From assembly GCF_002245535.1 (NCBI RefSeq), contig NZ_NKCN01000010.1:114808-178807 (forward strand): 64,000 nt of DNA, in the 5' to 3' direction. Below the pieces are notes generated by a model, which saw only the letters and a program-made list of their open reading frames with translations, was not told the DNA's origin and did not search any database. The position numbers were made by a program, and so were the translations under genes. Every line of letters begins with the position of its first letter. Within the stretch, counting starts at the first letter, position 1. This document shows, piece after piece, positions 1 through 8,238 of this stretch. The DNA is from Mycobacterium lehmannii. GTDB lineage: Bacteria > Actinomycetota > Actinomycetes > Mycobacteriales > Mycobacteriaceae.

Positions 1-598
1 TGGGGCGCAGGACGGCGCGGTGCCGGGCGCGGGTGTAACGGTCCAGAACGCTGGCGGTTCCGACGCTGAAGTGGACGTAACGACCTTTGCCCCCCTTGCC
101 GCGTTTCACGTGCACGACGCAGCGGTCCAGGTCCACGTCGGCGACGTCGAGGGCGAGCATCTCGGCGGCGCGCAAGCCGGTCTCGGCGAACAGGGCGACC
201 AGCGCCTTATCGCGCTTGTCGCGCAGTTCGGTGCCCTCGCACGCCTTGAGCAGCCGGGCCACCTCGTTGTCGGTCAGGTCGGGCACACTGCGCTGGTCGG
301 GTTTGGGCGCTCGCACCGACAACACCTCGGACGGGTCGTAGTCCTCCTCGGTGGCGATCCAGCGGGCGAAGATTTTCAGCACCGACAGGTTCAGCCGAGC
401 CGTGGACACCTCCCCGCTGCGCGACCCCATGTAGGCGACGACGTTGTCACGGGACAATTCGACAGGCCGACCGGTGTCGCGGCAGAACGCCAGGAACGAC
501 CGCACGGAGGTGCCGTAGCTGGCGATGGTGTGGCGGCTCTTGCGCTCACCCTTGAGCCTGCGCAGCCACGACGTGAGCAGATCGTCCAAATCCAGCAT
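1..598 (-). CDS. Tyrosine recombinase / integrase (XerC/D-like), C-terminus outside window
   Basis: The minus strand is open from an ATG at 598 to the window edge (199 codons). The N-terminal part (about residues 1-90, beginning MLDLDDLLTSWLRRLKGERK) looks like the SAM-like core-binding domain of tyrosine recombinases. The catalytic domain then starts with LTDNEVARLLKACEG and contains the box I pattern ETGLRAAEMLALDVADVDL, whose Arg is a catalytic residue, followed by the beta-hairpin Lys region VKRGKGGKGR. The HxxR, H/W and Tyr motifs lie beyond the edge. A GGAGGG ribosome binding site precedes the ATG. Such enzymes integrate mobile elements or resolve dimers. It sits outside the conserved Rv0632-Rv0675 block, which suggests an island boundary; whether it is intact cannot be told. 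Confidence 0.85.
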   Translation of the reverse strand, partial: MLDLDDLLTSWLRRLKGERKSRHTIASYGTSVRSFLAFCRDTGRPVELSRDNVVAYMGSRSGEVSTARLNLSVLKIFARWIATEEDYDPSEVLSVRAPKPDQRSVPDLTDNEVARLLKACEGTELRDKRDKALVALFAETGLRAAEMLALDVADVDLDRCVVHVKRGKGGKGRYVHFSVGTASVLDRYTRARHRAVLRP

Positions 599-633
599 GG
601 GGCAACCCTCCGCAAACTTCCGAGTTCGGAATA

Positions 634-639
634 ATCCTA
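634..639 (-). promoter_or_regulatory. Possible -10 box of the recombinase gene
   Basis: On the minus strand TAGGAT fits the mycobacterial TANNNT -10 pattern and lies 35 nt before the integrase ATG. No convincing -35 is seen. The whole 599-741 gap is visibly less GC-rich than its surroundings. Confidence 0.3.
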
Positions 640-741
640 CAGTGGGAGCGCTGTGCACGGTGCTGGTGTAGTAAACTCGCAGCTAGAGCGCATATCGACG
701 AACGGATCGACTGTAGATTAACACCTCTAGTACGCTCGCAG

Positions 742-1269
742 TCAGTTGACGCGCTCCTGGCTGAGCTCGGCGAGTTGCTCGGTGATCGAGCACAGGTCGG
801 GCAGCGTCGCGGGGTTCATGGTCTGGATGGACCAGGTGATGACGTCGCCGCCCTTGGCCACATAGAAGCTGCACGCATTTCCGTCGAACGCCTTGAAGCC
901 TTTGTTGCCGTCGACGGAGAGTTCGGTCAAGGTGCGGCCGGCCTGTTGTTCCAACGACCGCTCGGTGTCCATATCGCTGCCGCGGTACCACCAGGTCGAG
1001 ATGCCCATCCCCGCGCCGACGGTGCCGAACATGGTGTTCTCTTGCCAGAAGCAGCCCGCGTCGCTGACGACGGCCTTGGTGAACCCGTCCGTCCCGGCGG
1101 CCGCCGCGATGTCGGCGTCGGTGATCCCGTTGCAGTCCACGCTGCGGAATCCGCCGTCCGGGTTCGCGGGCGCCGGAGAGGCCGGCGCGTCATCGGACGA
1201 TCCGCAGGCCGTCAGCGTGGCGGCGCAGGCGGCGAGCGCGACGAGTCGGAGAGTCCAGCGCGCGGGCAC
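742..1269 (-). CDS. DUF3558-type lipoprotein (LprB/LprC-like)
   Basis: A 175-residue lipoprotein. The signal peptide ends in the lipobox LTAC with Cys22 as the lipidation site, followed by a Ser/Ala/Pro-rich linker. The mature part has the DUF3558 pattern: an early Cys (VDCNGITDADI), CFWQ, a WW pair, and a late Cys in DLCSITEQL. The start is GTG, 3 bp after the stop of the next gene upstream, so translation is probably coupled. The family occurs on mycobacterial surfaces and its biochemical role is unknown. It forms a tandem pair with 1273..1803, probably an old duplication. Confidence 0.8.
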   Translation of the reverse strand: MPARWTLRLVALAACAATLTACGSSDDAPASPAPANPDGGFRSVDCNGITDADIAAAAGTDGFTKAVVSDAGCFWQENTMFGTVGAGMGISTWWYRGSDMDTERSLEQQAGRTLTELSVDGNKGFKAFDGNACSFYVAKGGDVITWSIQTMNPATLPDLCSITEQLAELSQERVN

Positions 1270-1272
1270 GGG

Positions 1273-1803
1273 TCACATCTCCGACTTCAGGGTGGCCGAG
1301 AGGAGCTGGTGGGCTTCCCGGCACGGATCACCGGCGCGCTGATTGCGAAACTGCACCCACCAACTCAGCACCCCGCTGCCCGCCGCGGCGGTGACCGAGC
1401 ACGCCGCGCCCGTGACGTCGCGGCGCGCGACGAACGCCGGATGGCGTTCCATGACGGTCTCGGTGATCTTCGCGCCGCGCTCGGTGGCCAACGCGCGTTC
1501 GCGATCGAGGTTTCCGGTCTGGAACCAGGAGAACGTCGCGTCGATCGTCACGTCGCCGCGGAACGCCACGTACTGGCAGACCGCTCCGCTGTAGGGCCGC
1601 ACGACGCTCTCGGCTCCCAGGATCTCCTGGACGGTGTCGTCGTCGAGCAGGGCGCAGCGGTCGTCGACGTAACCGTAGTTCCGTTCGGGATCCGGTACGG
1701 CCGGCGTGGCTCGCTGCGCGGTTCCGCTGACGGTCTCAGCACACCCCGCCACCGTCACCACCGCCACGACCGCCGCGACAGCAATCGGAAACCGCCAACG
1801 CAT
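1273..1803 (-). CDS. DUF3558-type lipoprotein (LprB/LprC-like), first of a tandem pair
   Basis: A 176-residue lipoprotein with a signal peptide and lipobox VAGC (Cys21). The following SGTA motif is typical of mycobacterial DUF3558 lipoproteins. The core has DRCALLDDDTVQEILGAE, CQYVAFRGDVTI, FSWFQTGNLDRERALA and a C-terminal AACSVTAAAGSGVLSWWV. The arrangement resembles M. tuberculosis LprB and LprC, themselves adjacent genes. It reads into 742..1269 with a 3-bp gap, so the two are likely one transcript. It is divergent from the DUF3060 pair, with 86 bp between starts. Function unknown. Confidence 0.82.
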   Translation of the reverse strand: MRWRFPIAVAAVVAVVTVAGCAETVSGTAQRATPAVPDPERNYGYVDDRCALLDDDTVQEILGAESVVRPYSGAVCQYVAFRGDVTIDATFSWFQTGNLDRERALATERGAKITETVMERHPAFVARRDVTGAACSVTAAAGSGVLSWWVQFRNQRAGDPCREAHQLLSATLKSEM

Positions 1804-1877
1804 CGCCGCTCACGCTACCTAGCGCGACCGTCAATAGCGACTCGGGTGAACGTCTGTGGATCTCGCCGGTCGCGACG

Positions 1878-1883
1878 TACGCT
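1878..1883 (+). promoter_or_regulatory. Possible leaderless promoter of the DUF3060 pair
   Basis: TACGCT (TANNNT) ends 6 nt before the ATG at 1890, the spacing expected when transcription starts at the start codon. No Shine-Dalgarno sequence precedes this ATG, which supports a leaderless mRNA. Confidence 0.35.
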
Positions 1884-1889
1884 TCCTCC

Positions 1890-2324
1890 ATGATGTGGAC
1901 AGCTGTGACTCGGTCACTGACGGCATCCGCCGTGGTGTTCCCGCTGATCCTCGCCGCTCCCGTGGCGCAGGCGGAACCGGTGGTCTGCAACCCGTTGGCG
2001 CGCGAGTGCGCCGACAACAGCGTCGTCGGTCGCCATCAGGGAACCGACACCACGATCACCGGTATCGGTGTTGTCGAGACGATCGACTGCGCCAACTCCA
2101 CGCTGCTCGTCAACGGCGCGAACAATCAGATCACCACGCTGGGCACCTGCTGGGCGGTGACGATGCAGGGCAACGGCAATGTCGTCGTCGCCGACAACGT
2201 GATCAACGACATCACGGTCTACGGGTGGGACCAGACCGTGTTGTACAAAAGCGGCAACCCGATCGTCTTGGACCGCGGACGTGAACTGGGAATGACCAAC
2301 CGCATCAACCGGGTACCCGCATGA
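1890..2324 (+). CDS. Secreted DUF3060 protein
   Basis: A 144-residue protein with a Sec signal peptide (hydrophobic core, then cleavage after VAQA near residue 28). The mature part shows the DUF3060 arrangement of short beta repeats: ETIDCANSTLLVNGANNQIT, GTCWAVTMQGNGNVVV, then INDITVYGWDQTVLY. The repeated G-x-x-N-x-(I/V) turns suggest a small right-handed beta solenoid. Not lipidated, unlike its downstream neighbour, which it overlaps by 4 bp (ATGA). Possibly a leaderless transcript. The role of the family is unknown. Confidence 0.75.
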   Translation: MMWTAVTRSLTASAVVFPLILAAPVAQAEPVVCNPLARECADNSVVGRHQGTDTTITGIGVVETIDCANSTLLVNGANNQITTLGTCWAVTMQGNGNVVVADNVINDITVYGWDQTVLYKSGNPIVLDRGRELGMTNRINRVPA

Positions 2325-2734
2325 GCATGCGAGCCACATCCATCGCCTATCCCCTCATCGGTGCGGCCGCCGCCGCGTTTCTGTTCACAGGCTGCGGATC
2401 CGAAAGCTCAGACACCAACACCCCCACCGCGACGGCGGGCACGTCGGGCGCCCAGGTCGAGGTCGGCAACACGATCAACTACGGCTCGTTCGGCACGACC
2501 GCCGACATCGACTGCGCCGACGGCAAATCGCTCAACATCGGCGGGTCGAACAACACCCTCACGGTGAAGGGCACCTGCGCGAACGTGAACATCGGCGGCG
2601 CCGACAACAAAGTCACCTTCGAGCGGGTCGACAAGGAGATCAGCGTCGTCGGCCTCAACAACACGGTGACCTACAAAGACGGTGATCCGAACATCAACGA
2701 CACCGGCAACAACAACACGATCACCAAGGGCTGA
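2321..2734 (+). CDS. DUF3060 lipoprotein
   Basis: A 137-residue lipoprotein whose signal peptide ends in the lipobox FTGC (Cys25). After a Thr-rich linker come DUF3060 repeats: DIDCADGKSLNIGGSNNTLT, GTCANVNIGGADNKVTF and VVGLNNTVTYKDGDP, with the same Cys pair and Asn-rich turns as the secreted paralogue upstream. The ATG overlaps the upstream stop (ATGA), so translation is coupled. One secreted and one membrane-anchored version of the same fold made from one mRNA may interact; this is inference. Confidence 0.78.
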   Translation: MSMRATSIAYPLIGAAAAAFLFTGCGSESSDTNTPTATAGTSGAQVEVGNTINYGSFGTTADIDCADGKSLNIGGSNNTLTVKGTCANVNIGGADNKVTFERVDKEISVVGLNNTVTYKDGDPNINDTGNNNTITKG

Positions 2735-2761
2735 AACCCCGCTCTTTTCTGCGCGAGAGAC

Positions 2762-2780
2762 CGTGTCTGCACAAGACACG
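2762..2780. terminator. Hairpin between convergent genes
   Basis: A perfect 7-bp stem (CGTGTCT / AGACACG) with a 5-nt loop lies between the end of the DUF3060 operon and the end of echA5. No T tract follows on either strand, so a bidirectional terminator is only probable. Confidence 0.4.
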
Positions 2781-2838
2781 CCGCGGGTCTGCGGCACTTT
2801 GCGGTCGCTCGCGCCGGGTCGACGGTCCGCAGGCTGCG

Positions 2839-3603
2839 CTAGGCGTTGGCGCCGTGCCTGCCCGCACCGGCCGCGAAACGGGCTGCCCCCTCCAGGGATT
2901 CGGCGGCGACGCGCGACATGCTGCCGAACTCGAAGTCCATCGCCTCGGGCTCCGAGCGGCCCCACTGGCTCAGAGCCGACAGCCGATCGGCGCGCATGCA
3001 CTGCTGCGGCAGCTGGGCCAGATCCGCGGCGAGTTGCTCCGCCCGCTGGCGTGCTTCACCGGTGGGCACCACCCGGTTGGCCAAACCCATCGCAAAGGCC
3101 TCCGCCGCGTCGACGGCACGGCCGGTGAGGATGAGGTCCATCGCCCGGCTATGGCCGATCAACCGCGGTAACCGCACGGTCCCACCGTCGATCAGCGGGA
3201 CACCCCAACGCCGGCAGAACACCCCCATGATCGCGTCCTCCTCGACGACGCGCATATCGCACCACAACGCCAACTCCAGACCGCCGGCCACGGCGTAGCC
3301 GCTGACCGCCGCGATCACCGGTTTGGACAACACCATTCGACTCGGACCCATCGGGCCGGGGCCGGTGCGGTGTACCGGGTTGGCATCGGGCGTTCCGAAT
3401 GCCTTCAAATCCGCTCCGGCACAGAAAGTTCCGTTGTCACCCCACAACACCGCGACGGCGGCCGAGTCGTCCTTGTCGAACTCGTCGAAAGCGGCGTACA
3501 ACCCGGCGGCGGCAGGGCCGTTGACGGCGTTGCGCGCCTCGGGTCGATTCATGATCACCGTTGTCACGGCGCCGTTCTTCTCGACCCGCACTCCGCCCGT
3601 CAT
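2839..3603 (-). CDS. echA5: Enoyl-CoA hydratase/isomerase family protein EchA5
   Basis: A 254-residue crotonase-fold protein that would act on acyl-CoA thioesters in fatty acid or sterol side-chain turnover. The oxyanion-hole segments are NGTFCAGADLKAFG (about residues 58-70) and ISxVSGYAVAGGLELALWCD. In the position where hydratases usually carry PE(I/V), the protein reads CRRWGVPLIDGG, so one usual catalytic Glu is not evident and hydratase activity is uncertain. It is last in the fadE8-echA4-paaX-echA5 operon, overlapping the regulator gene by 4 bp, in the same order as M. tuberculosis Rv0672-Rv0675. The symbol is by synteny. Confidence 0.85.
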   Translation of the reverse strand: MTGGVRVEKNGAVTTVIMNRPEARNAVNGPAAAGLYAAFDEFDKDDSAAVAVLWGDNGTFCAGADLKAFGTPDANPVHRTGPGPMGPSRMVLSKPVIAAVSGYAVAGGLELALWCDMRVVEEDAIMGVFCRRWGVPLIDGGTVRLPRLIGHSRAMDLILTGRAVDAAEAFAMGLANRVVPTGEARQRAEQLAADLAQLPQQCMRADRLSALSQWGRSEPEAMDFEFGSMSRVAAESLEGAARFAAGAGRHGANA

Positions 3604-4358
3604 CTCGCCTCCATCAGTTGGTCGCGTCGCGTGAGCGACAATCCAGTGTTATCGCGCCGCGCAGACAACTCCGCGGCAAAGTCGTTGTAGGCGCAGCGCA
3701 GCGCCGCGCCCGGCCAGTCGTCGGGCAGCAGTTCCTCCGGCAACACCGGATCGGTGAGAAGGTGACGCACGATTGCGGTCGCAGCGACGAACCGGTCGGG
3801 AACCTCGGGCGCCGAGCCGATCTCGTCGAGCAACGACTGGCCCTCCCGCGCCCAGGCCGGCAGATCCCACAGCAGGCATACCAACTCGGCGGGTTTGGCG
3901 TCACGGGAAACCAACAGCCGTACCCGATGCAACACCTCAGGTGGCAGCGCGGTGTCCAGGTTGTCCGGTCGCAGCCACACCCCCTCGCGCAGTTCGGCGA
4001 ATCGGCCGTCTTGCAACGTGCTTCGCAAACCGGCCCTGGCGCGGGGGTCGGACCCGATGCTGGTGATCACCACCGTGGTCCAGTCGCCGCGCCACGGCCG
4101 CGTCCGGGGGTTGATGGCGTCGTCCTGCCGTCGTTGCCGCGCCAGCAAGCGGTCGGACAACCGGTAGCCGTCCTCGGAACGAACCAGATCGCCTGCGCCG
4201 ACCATCCGCGTCAACGCGACCCGCACCGTTGACTCCCTGATGCCGAAATCTGCTGTGAGCTTGACCAGTTCACTCGCGGTCGCCCATGCCGGATGTGCCC
4301 CCAACAGGACGCTCAGCACGACGGAGCGGGCGGTCATCCGCGACAGCGACTTCGTCAT
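3600..4358 (-). CDS. PaaX-family transcriptional regulator (Rv0674 orthologue)
   Basis: A 252-residue protein. The N-terminus (about residues 8-75) is a winged helix: TARSVVLSVLLG, then FGIRESTVRVALTRMVGAGDLVRSEDGYRLS. The C-terminal half has the PaaX signature LPEELLPDDWPGAALRxAY. PaaX proteins are acyl-CoA-responsive repressors, in E. coli of phenylacetate degradation. Lying inside the acyl-CoA operon, overlapping echA4 by 1 bp (TGATG) and echA5 by 4 bp, it is most simply an autoregulator of that operon. The ligand cannot be told. An inverted repeat before fadE8 is a candidate target. Confidence 0.88.
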   Translation of the reverse strand: MTKSLSRMTARSVVLSVLLGAHPAWATASELVKLTADFGIRESTVRVALTRMVGAGDLVRSEDGYRLSDRLLARQRRQDDAINPRTRPWRGDWTTVVITSIGSDPRARAGLRSTLQDGRFAELREGVWLRPDNLDTALPPEVLHRVRLLVSRDAKPAELVCLLWDLPAWAREGQSLLDEIGSAPEVPDRFVAATAIVRHLLTDPVLPEELLPDDWPGAALRCAYNDFAAELSARRDNTGLSLTRRDQLMEAR

Positions 4359-5296
4359 CAGACTTCCGAAGCCCTGCGGCCGTGGTCACCGAACGGCTCG
4401 TCGCGCTGCCGGACCGCCTCCCGGAAGCCGTGTTCGCGTGACTGTGCCACGAATGCGTGCCCTTCTGGGGTGTGGCGGGCGATGCCGTCGAAGACGGTGG
4501 AGACCATCGCGCTGTTGGCCGTCCCCTGCGAATACAGCGCGGAGTTCATCGCCAGCTTGACCATGATCAGCTGGTTGATCGGTACGCGGGAGATCCGCTC
4601 CACCAACCGTTCGGTGCGCGCATCCAGCTCCTCGGGCGGCGGCGCCTCGACCGCCAACCCCCATTCGGCGGCCTGCGCACCCGTTATCGAATCCCCGGTC
4701 AGCAGAAGGCGTTTGGCGCGCTGATCGCCGAGGCGGTGGGCCCACATCCCGGCCGCGGGCACCCCCCACACGCGGGTCGGCGGGTAGCCGATCTTGGCGT
4801 CTGAAGCGGCGATCACCTGATCGGCGTGCAGCGCGATGTCGGTGCCGCCCGCGACACAGTAACCGTGGATCTTGACCACCGTCGGCTTGTCACAGTGCAT
4901 CAGGCTGGAGAAGCCGCGGACGAACCGACTCATCATCTGGTAGTCGATCATCGGGTCCCACGGCTGATCCGGCAGGTGGTTGACGGCCTGCGTCCTGCCC
5001 GACAGCACGGTGTCGCGGTAGGGGCTACCGCCACCGGCAGACGACGATCCCTCGGCGTAGGCGGACAGATCGAATCCGGCGCAGAACCCTTCGCCCCGAC
5101 CGGAAACCAGAATCACGTGTACGTTCGGGTCGAGGTCGGCGCGTTCGACGAGCGCGGACAACTCCAGCGGTGTGTCCGCGACGATCGCGTTACCCTTCTC
5201 CGGTCGGTTGAACGTGATGCGGGCGACCCGGTCCGTGACCTCGTAGGTCATGGTCTTCAGATCGTCGAAGTCGACCGGCCTGATCGCGTGGGTCAT
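4358..5296 (-). CDS. echA4: Enoyl-CoA hydratase/isomerase family protein EchA4
   Basis: A 312-residue crotonase-fold protein, the same length as M. tuberculosis EchA4 (Rv0673). The oxyanion-hole elements are SGRGEGFCAGFDLSAYAEG (about residues 64-82) and KIHGYCVAGGTDIALHADQ. An insert after the first element (SSSAGGGSPYRDTVL) makes it longer than a typical hydratase. Likely substrate: an enoyl-CoA passed on by FadE8. It overlaps fadE8 by 4 bp and the PaaX gene by 1 bp. Specificity cannot be read from the sequence. Confidence 0.87.
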   Translation of the reverse strand: MTHAIRPVDFDDLKTMTYEVTDRVARITFNRPEKGNAIVADTPLELSALVERADLDPNVHVILVSGRGEGFCAGFDLSAYAEGSSSAGGGSPYRDTVLSGRTQAVNHLPDQPWDPMIDYQMMSRFVRGFSSLMHCDKPTVVKIHGYCVAGGTDIALHADQVIAASDAKIGYPPTRVWGVPAAGMWAHRLGDQRAKRLLLTGDSITGAQAAEWGLAVEAPPPEELDARTERLVERISRVPINQLIMVKLAMNSALYSQGTANSAMVSTVFDGIARHTPEGHAFVAQSREHGFREAVRQRDEPFGDHGRRASEV

Positions 5297-6921
5297 CCCT
5301 TGACCAAAGCACGTTCGATGATCGGCGCGAGATCGAGTCCGGTGGGCAGGGTTCCGAACGCACCGCCCCAGGCGCCACCCATCCGGGTGGCCAAGAACGC
5401 TTCCGCGACGGCGGGGTGCCCGTGGCGCACCAACAGCGAACCCTGCAGCGCGAGGCTGATGTCCTCGGCAACCTTGCGGGCGCGGTACTGAATGGTCTCG
5501 AGTTCACCCAGGGCCGGCCGCAATACCTCGACGTGGGCATCGAGACGCGCGTCCGCACCCGCGGTCCGACCGAGTTCGTCGAACAGCACGTCGATGCACT
5601 CCGGGCGAGTCGCCATGGCGCGCAACGTATCCAGCGCGCTGACGTTGCCAGACCCCTCCCAGATGCCCATCAGCGGCGCTTCCCGGTACAGCCGCGGCAT
5701 GCCCGACTCCTCGACATAGCCGTTGCCGCCCAGGCACTCCATCGCCTCGGCCGCGTGCGGGGTGGCGCGTTTGCACACCCAGTACTTGCCGGCCGCCAGG
5801 CCGATGCGCCGCAGCAGGGTCTCGCGGGTGTCGCCGCGCACTGCGGCATCGGTCGCGCCGGCCATGCGCATCGCCAGGATCGTGGCCGCCTCGGCCTCGA
5901 CCGCGAGGTCGGCCAGCACATTGCGCATCAGCGGCTGATCGATCAGGTACTCGCCGAACGCCTTTCGGTGCTGGGTGTGATGGATCGCGCGGGCGAGCCC
6001 GTTGCGCATGCTGGTCGCGCTGCCGAGCGCGCAGTCCAAACGTGTCAGGTTGACCATCTCGATGATGGTCGGCACGCCGCGGCCCTCTTCGCCGACGAGC
6101 CAGGCGACGGCGCCGTCGTATTCCACCTCCGACGACGCGTTGGCGTGGTTGCCGAGCTTGTCTTTGAGTCGCTGCAGGAACATCCGGTTGCGGCTGCCGT
6201 CGGGCAGAACTCGCGGCAACAGGAAGCACGAGAGCCCGCCGGGCGCTTGGGCGAGCACCAGGAAGATGTCGCACATCGGCGCCGAGGTGAACCACTTGTG
6301 CCCGCGCAGTGAGTAACTGCCGTCGCCGTTGGGGGCCGCCTCGGTGGTGCCGGCCCGCACATCGGATCCGCCCTGCTTCTCGGTCATCGACATGCCGGCG
6401 GTGATACCGGCCTTGGTGGTAGGCACCTTGAGCTCGGGGTCGTACTCGCGACTGACCAGCAGCGGCTCATACACCGCCGCCAGTTCGGGGTTGTGGCGCA
6501 GTGCAGGCACCACGGCGTAGGTCATCGAGATCGGGCAGATGTGACCGGGTTCGGGTGTCCACACCGAGGTCTTGGCGGCGCGCACGACGTGTGCTCCCGG
6601 CCGATCGTCGGCCCACGGTGCGGCATGCAAGCCGTGCCTGATGGCCACGGTCATCAGCGAGTGGTAGGCGGGGTCGTACTCGACCTCGTCGACGCGATGG
6701 CCGTAGCGGTCGTGCGTGCGCAGAATCGGCTGGTTGCGGTCGGCCAGCTCGCCCCAGCGCTGCGCCTGCTGCGAGCCCGACAGCGCGCCCAACTCGGTGA
6801 CCTCGTCAAGGCCCCATTCGCCGCCCTCGCGGATCAGCGCCTCGGTGAGCACGGGCGAGGTCGCCGGGTTGTAGTCCTCCAGCGGAGGGGCCTGGTTGGT
6901 GACGACATGCGTATCTGGCAT
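5293..6921 (-). CDS. fadE8: Acyl-CoA dehydrogenase FadE8 (AidB-like)
   Basis: A 542-residue flavoprotein of the AidB-like branch of acyl-CoA dehydrogenases, which would oxidise an acyl-CoA to the 2-enoyl-CoA using FAD. Family features are GMSMTEKQGGSDVRAGTTEA (flavin and substrate loop), RGHKWFTSAP, and the C-terminal MECLGGNGYVEESGMPRLYREAPLMGIWEGSGN. It heads a tight operon with echA4, paaX and echA5. The ATG at 6921 has no clear ribosome binding site, so a very short leader is possible. The order matches Rv0672-Rv0675; the true substrate is unknown. Confidence 0.9.
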   Translation of the reverse strand: MPDTHVVTNQAPPLEDYNPATSPVLTEALIREGGEWGLDEVTELGALSGSQQAQRWGELADRNQPILRTHDRYGHRVDEVEYDPAYHSLMTVAIRHGLHAAPWADDRPGAHVVRAAKTSVWTPEPGHICPISMTYAVVPALRHNPELAAVYEPLLVSREYDPELKVPTTKAGITAGMSMTEKQGGSDVRAGTTEAAPNGDGSYSLRGHKWFTSAPMCDIFLVLAQAPGGLSCFLLPRVLPDGSRNRMFLQRLKDKLGNHANASSEVEYDGAVAWLVGEEGRGVPTIIEMVNLTRLDCALGSATSMRNGLARAIHHTQHRKAFGEYLIDQPLMRNVLADLAVEAEAATILAMRMAGATDAAVRGDTRETLLRRIGLAAGKYWVCKRATPHAAEAMECLGGNGYVEESGMPRLYREAPLMGIWEGSGNVSALDTLRAMATRPECIDVLFDELGRTAGADARLDAHVEVLRPALGELETIQYRARKVAEDISLALQGSLLVRHGHPAVAEAFLATRMGGAWGGAFGTLPTGLDLAPIIERALVKG

Positions 6922-6924
6922 GAG

Positions 6925-6964
6925 ACCACTATTACACTTTTACAAACAGCTGCACAATAGTCGT
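6925..6964. promoter_or_regulatory. Inverted repeat upstream of fadE8, candidate operator
   Basis: ACCACTATT (6925-6933) and AATAGTCGT (6956-6964) form an inverted repeat matching at 8 of 9 positions, with centres 31 bp (about three helical turns) apart. It occupies the fadE8 promoter region in an AT-rich patch between fadE8 and the antiporter gene. The PaaX-family protein of the same operon is the natural candidate ligand. Confidence 0.4.
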
Positions 6965-6975
6965 AACAGCAGTGG

Positions 6976-8202
6976 TCACTCCGCGGGCTGGTCCTGACGA
7001 GACTCTGCCGACCTGGCGTAGAGTTTGCGCCCGCCCGCCCCGCTCAGCCCGAAGGCGACCGTACTGACCACGAGCACGAGCGACCCGGCCGCCAACACCG
7101 TCTCGTCGACGCCCATACGGTCGGCTTCCAACGTCAGATAGAACAGCGCCGACACCCCGACCGGGCCGAACCAGCCCAGGTAGAGCGCGTCCCGAATCTT
7201 CAGGCGCAGCGGACAGCCCAGCACCAGCAGGATGGGAATGCGTCGCAGCAGCAGGACCGCCAGCGCCAGGGCGACCGCGCGCCAGCCCAGGTCAAGCCAG
7301 GACTGCCACGGCAGCGTCGCCCCAACGAGAACGAACATCGGCAGCACGGCGAACCGGTTGATCGCTTCGTCGATCGACACCTCCGCCGCCCGCTCTCCGC
7401 CCGTGCCAACCACATTGAAGACGAGACCACCGACGAAGACCGCGAGAACGCCGTCCGTATGCAGGAGTCCGGACACCCCGAGAATCCCGAGCGCCAACAC
7501 GACGGTGAAGAACAAGGCCGGTGCCGTGTCGGTGGCGCCGTACTCGTCGCCCCACTTGAGCGCCTTCCCGCCGGCCCAGCCCATCGCCACGCCGACCGCG
7601 ACCGCGCCGAAGACCTGCCACAGTGACTCGCGAACCGCCGCGCCGGCGTCCATCCCTCCCGCCAGCGCAATGGCCGCCAACACGAGCGGTAACGCCAAGC
7701 CGTCGTTGGCGCCGGACTCCAACGACAACAGCTGGCGGTTGCGGGCCGGGATGTCTCGTTCGGCGTCCTCACCGGTCACCACGGTCGAGGCCAGCACCGG
7801 GTCGGTGGGACATACCGCAGCACCCAGCAACGCCGCCGTCGCGATCGGAATCGACAGGATCAGCCAGCCCAGCGCGGCCGTCACCACCGCCATCACCGGC
7901 ATCGCCACCAGTACCAGCACCGTCACCGGACGCCAGCAGCGCCTCACGTCGGCGAACGGATACCGCAAGGCCACCGCCATCACCGACACCGCAAGCAGCA
8001 CCCGGCTCACCTCGTGAAGCAGCGAATGCTCACTGGTCAGCGGCGCCATGTGAAACACGTCGAGCAGCTGCGAGCCGATCAGCGCTCCCGCCACGAGCCC
8101 CAGCAGCGGTTCGGAGATCGGCAGTCGGCGCATCTTGGCCGACAACGCGGCGACGATGACACCGAGAACGCCCACGGTGGTAAGCAGCAGGTCGGTTTTC
8201 AC
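6976..8202 (-). CDS. CPA1-type cation:proton antiporter
   Basis: A 408-residue integral membrane protein with about 10-12 hydrophobic segments. It carries the CPA1 core motifs AVCPTDPVLASTVVTG (unwound-helix TDP region) and LLSLESGANDGLALPLV (the ND pair that binds Na+ and H+). It probably exchanges Na+ or K+ for protons across the plasma membrane. The GTG start at 8202 is supported by a GGGAGG site 8 nt upstream. It lies between the PAP2-type gene and fadE8, where M. tuberculosis has lpqP, so this part of the block is rearranged. The transported ion is inferred from family only. Confidence 0.85.
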   Translation of the reverse strand: MKTDLLLTTVGVLGVIVAALSAKMRRLPISEPLLGLVAGALIGSQLLDVFHMAPLTSEHSLLHEVSRVLLAVSVMAVALRYPFADVRRCWRPVTVLVLVAMPVMAVVTAALGWLILSIPIATAALLGAAVCPTDPVLASTVVTGEDAERDIPARNRQLLSLESGANDGLALPLVLAAIALAGGMDAGAAVRESLWQVFGAVAVGVAMGWAGGKALKWGDEYGATDTAPALFFTVVLALGILGVSGLLHTDGVLAVFVGGLVFNVVGTGGERAAEVSIDEAINRFAVLPMFVLVGATLPWQSWLDLGWRAVALALAVLLLRRIPILLVLGCPLRLKIRDALYLGWFGPVGVSALFYLTLEADRMGVDETVLAAGSLVLVVSTVAFGLSGAGGRKLYARSAESRQDQPAE

Positions 8203-8238
8203 GCCTTGGACCTCCCCTCCCCGGCTGCGACAGATCAG

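Noticed and set aside
775..1893. Open frame of 372 codons on the plus strand
   Set aside because: Antisense to the two DUF3558 genes, which have lipoboxes and a coherent family pattern.
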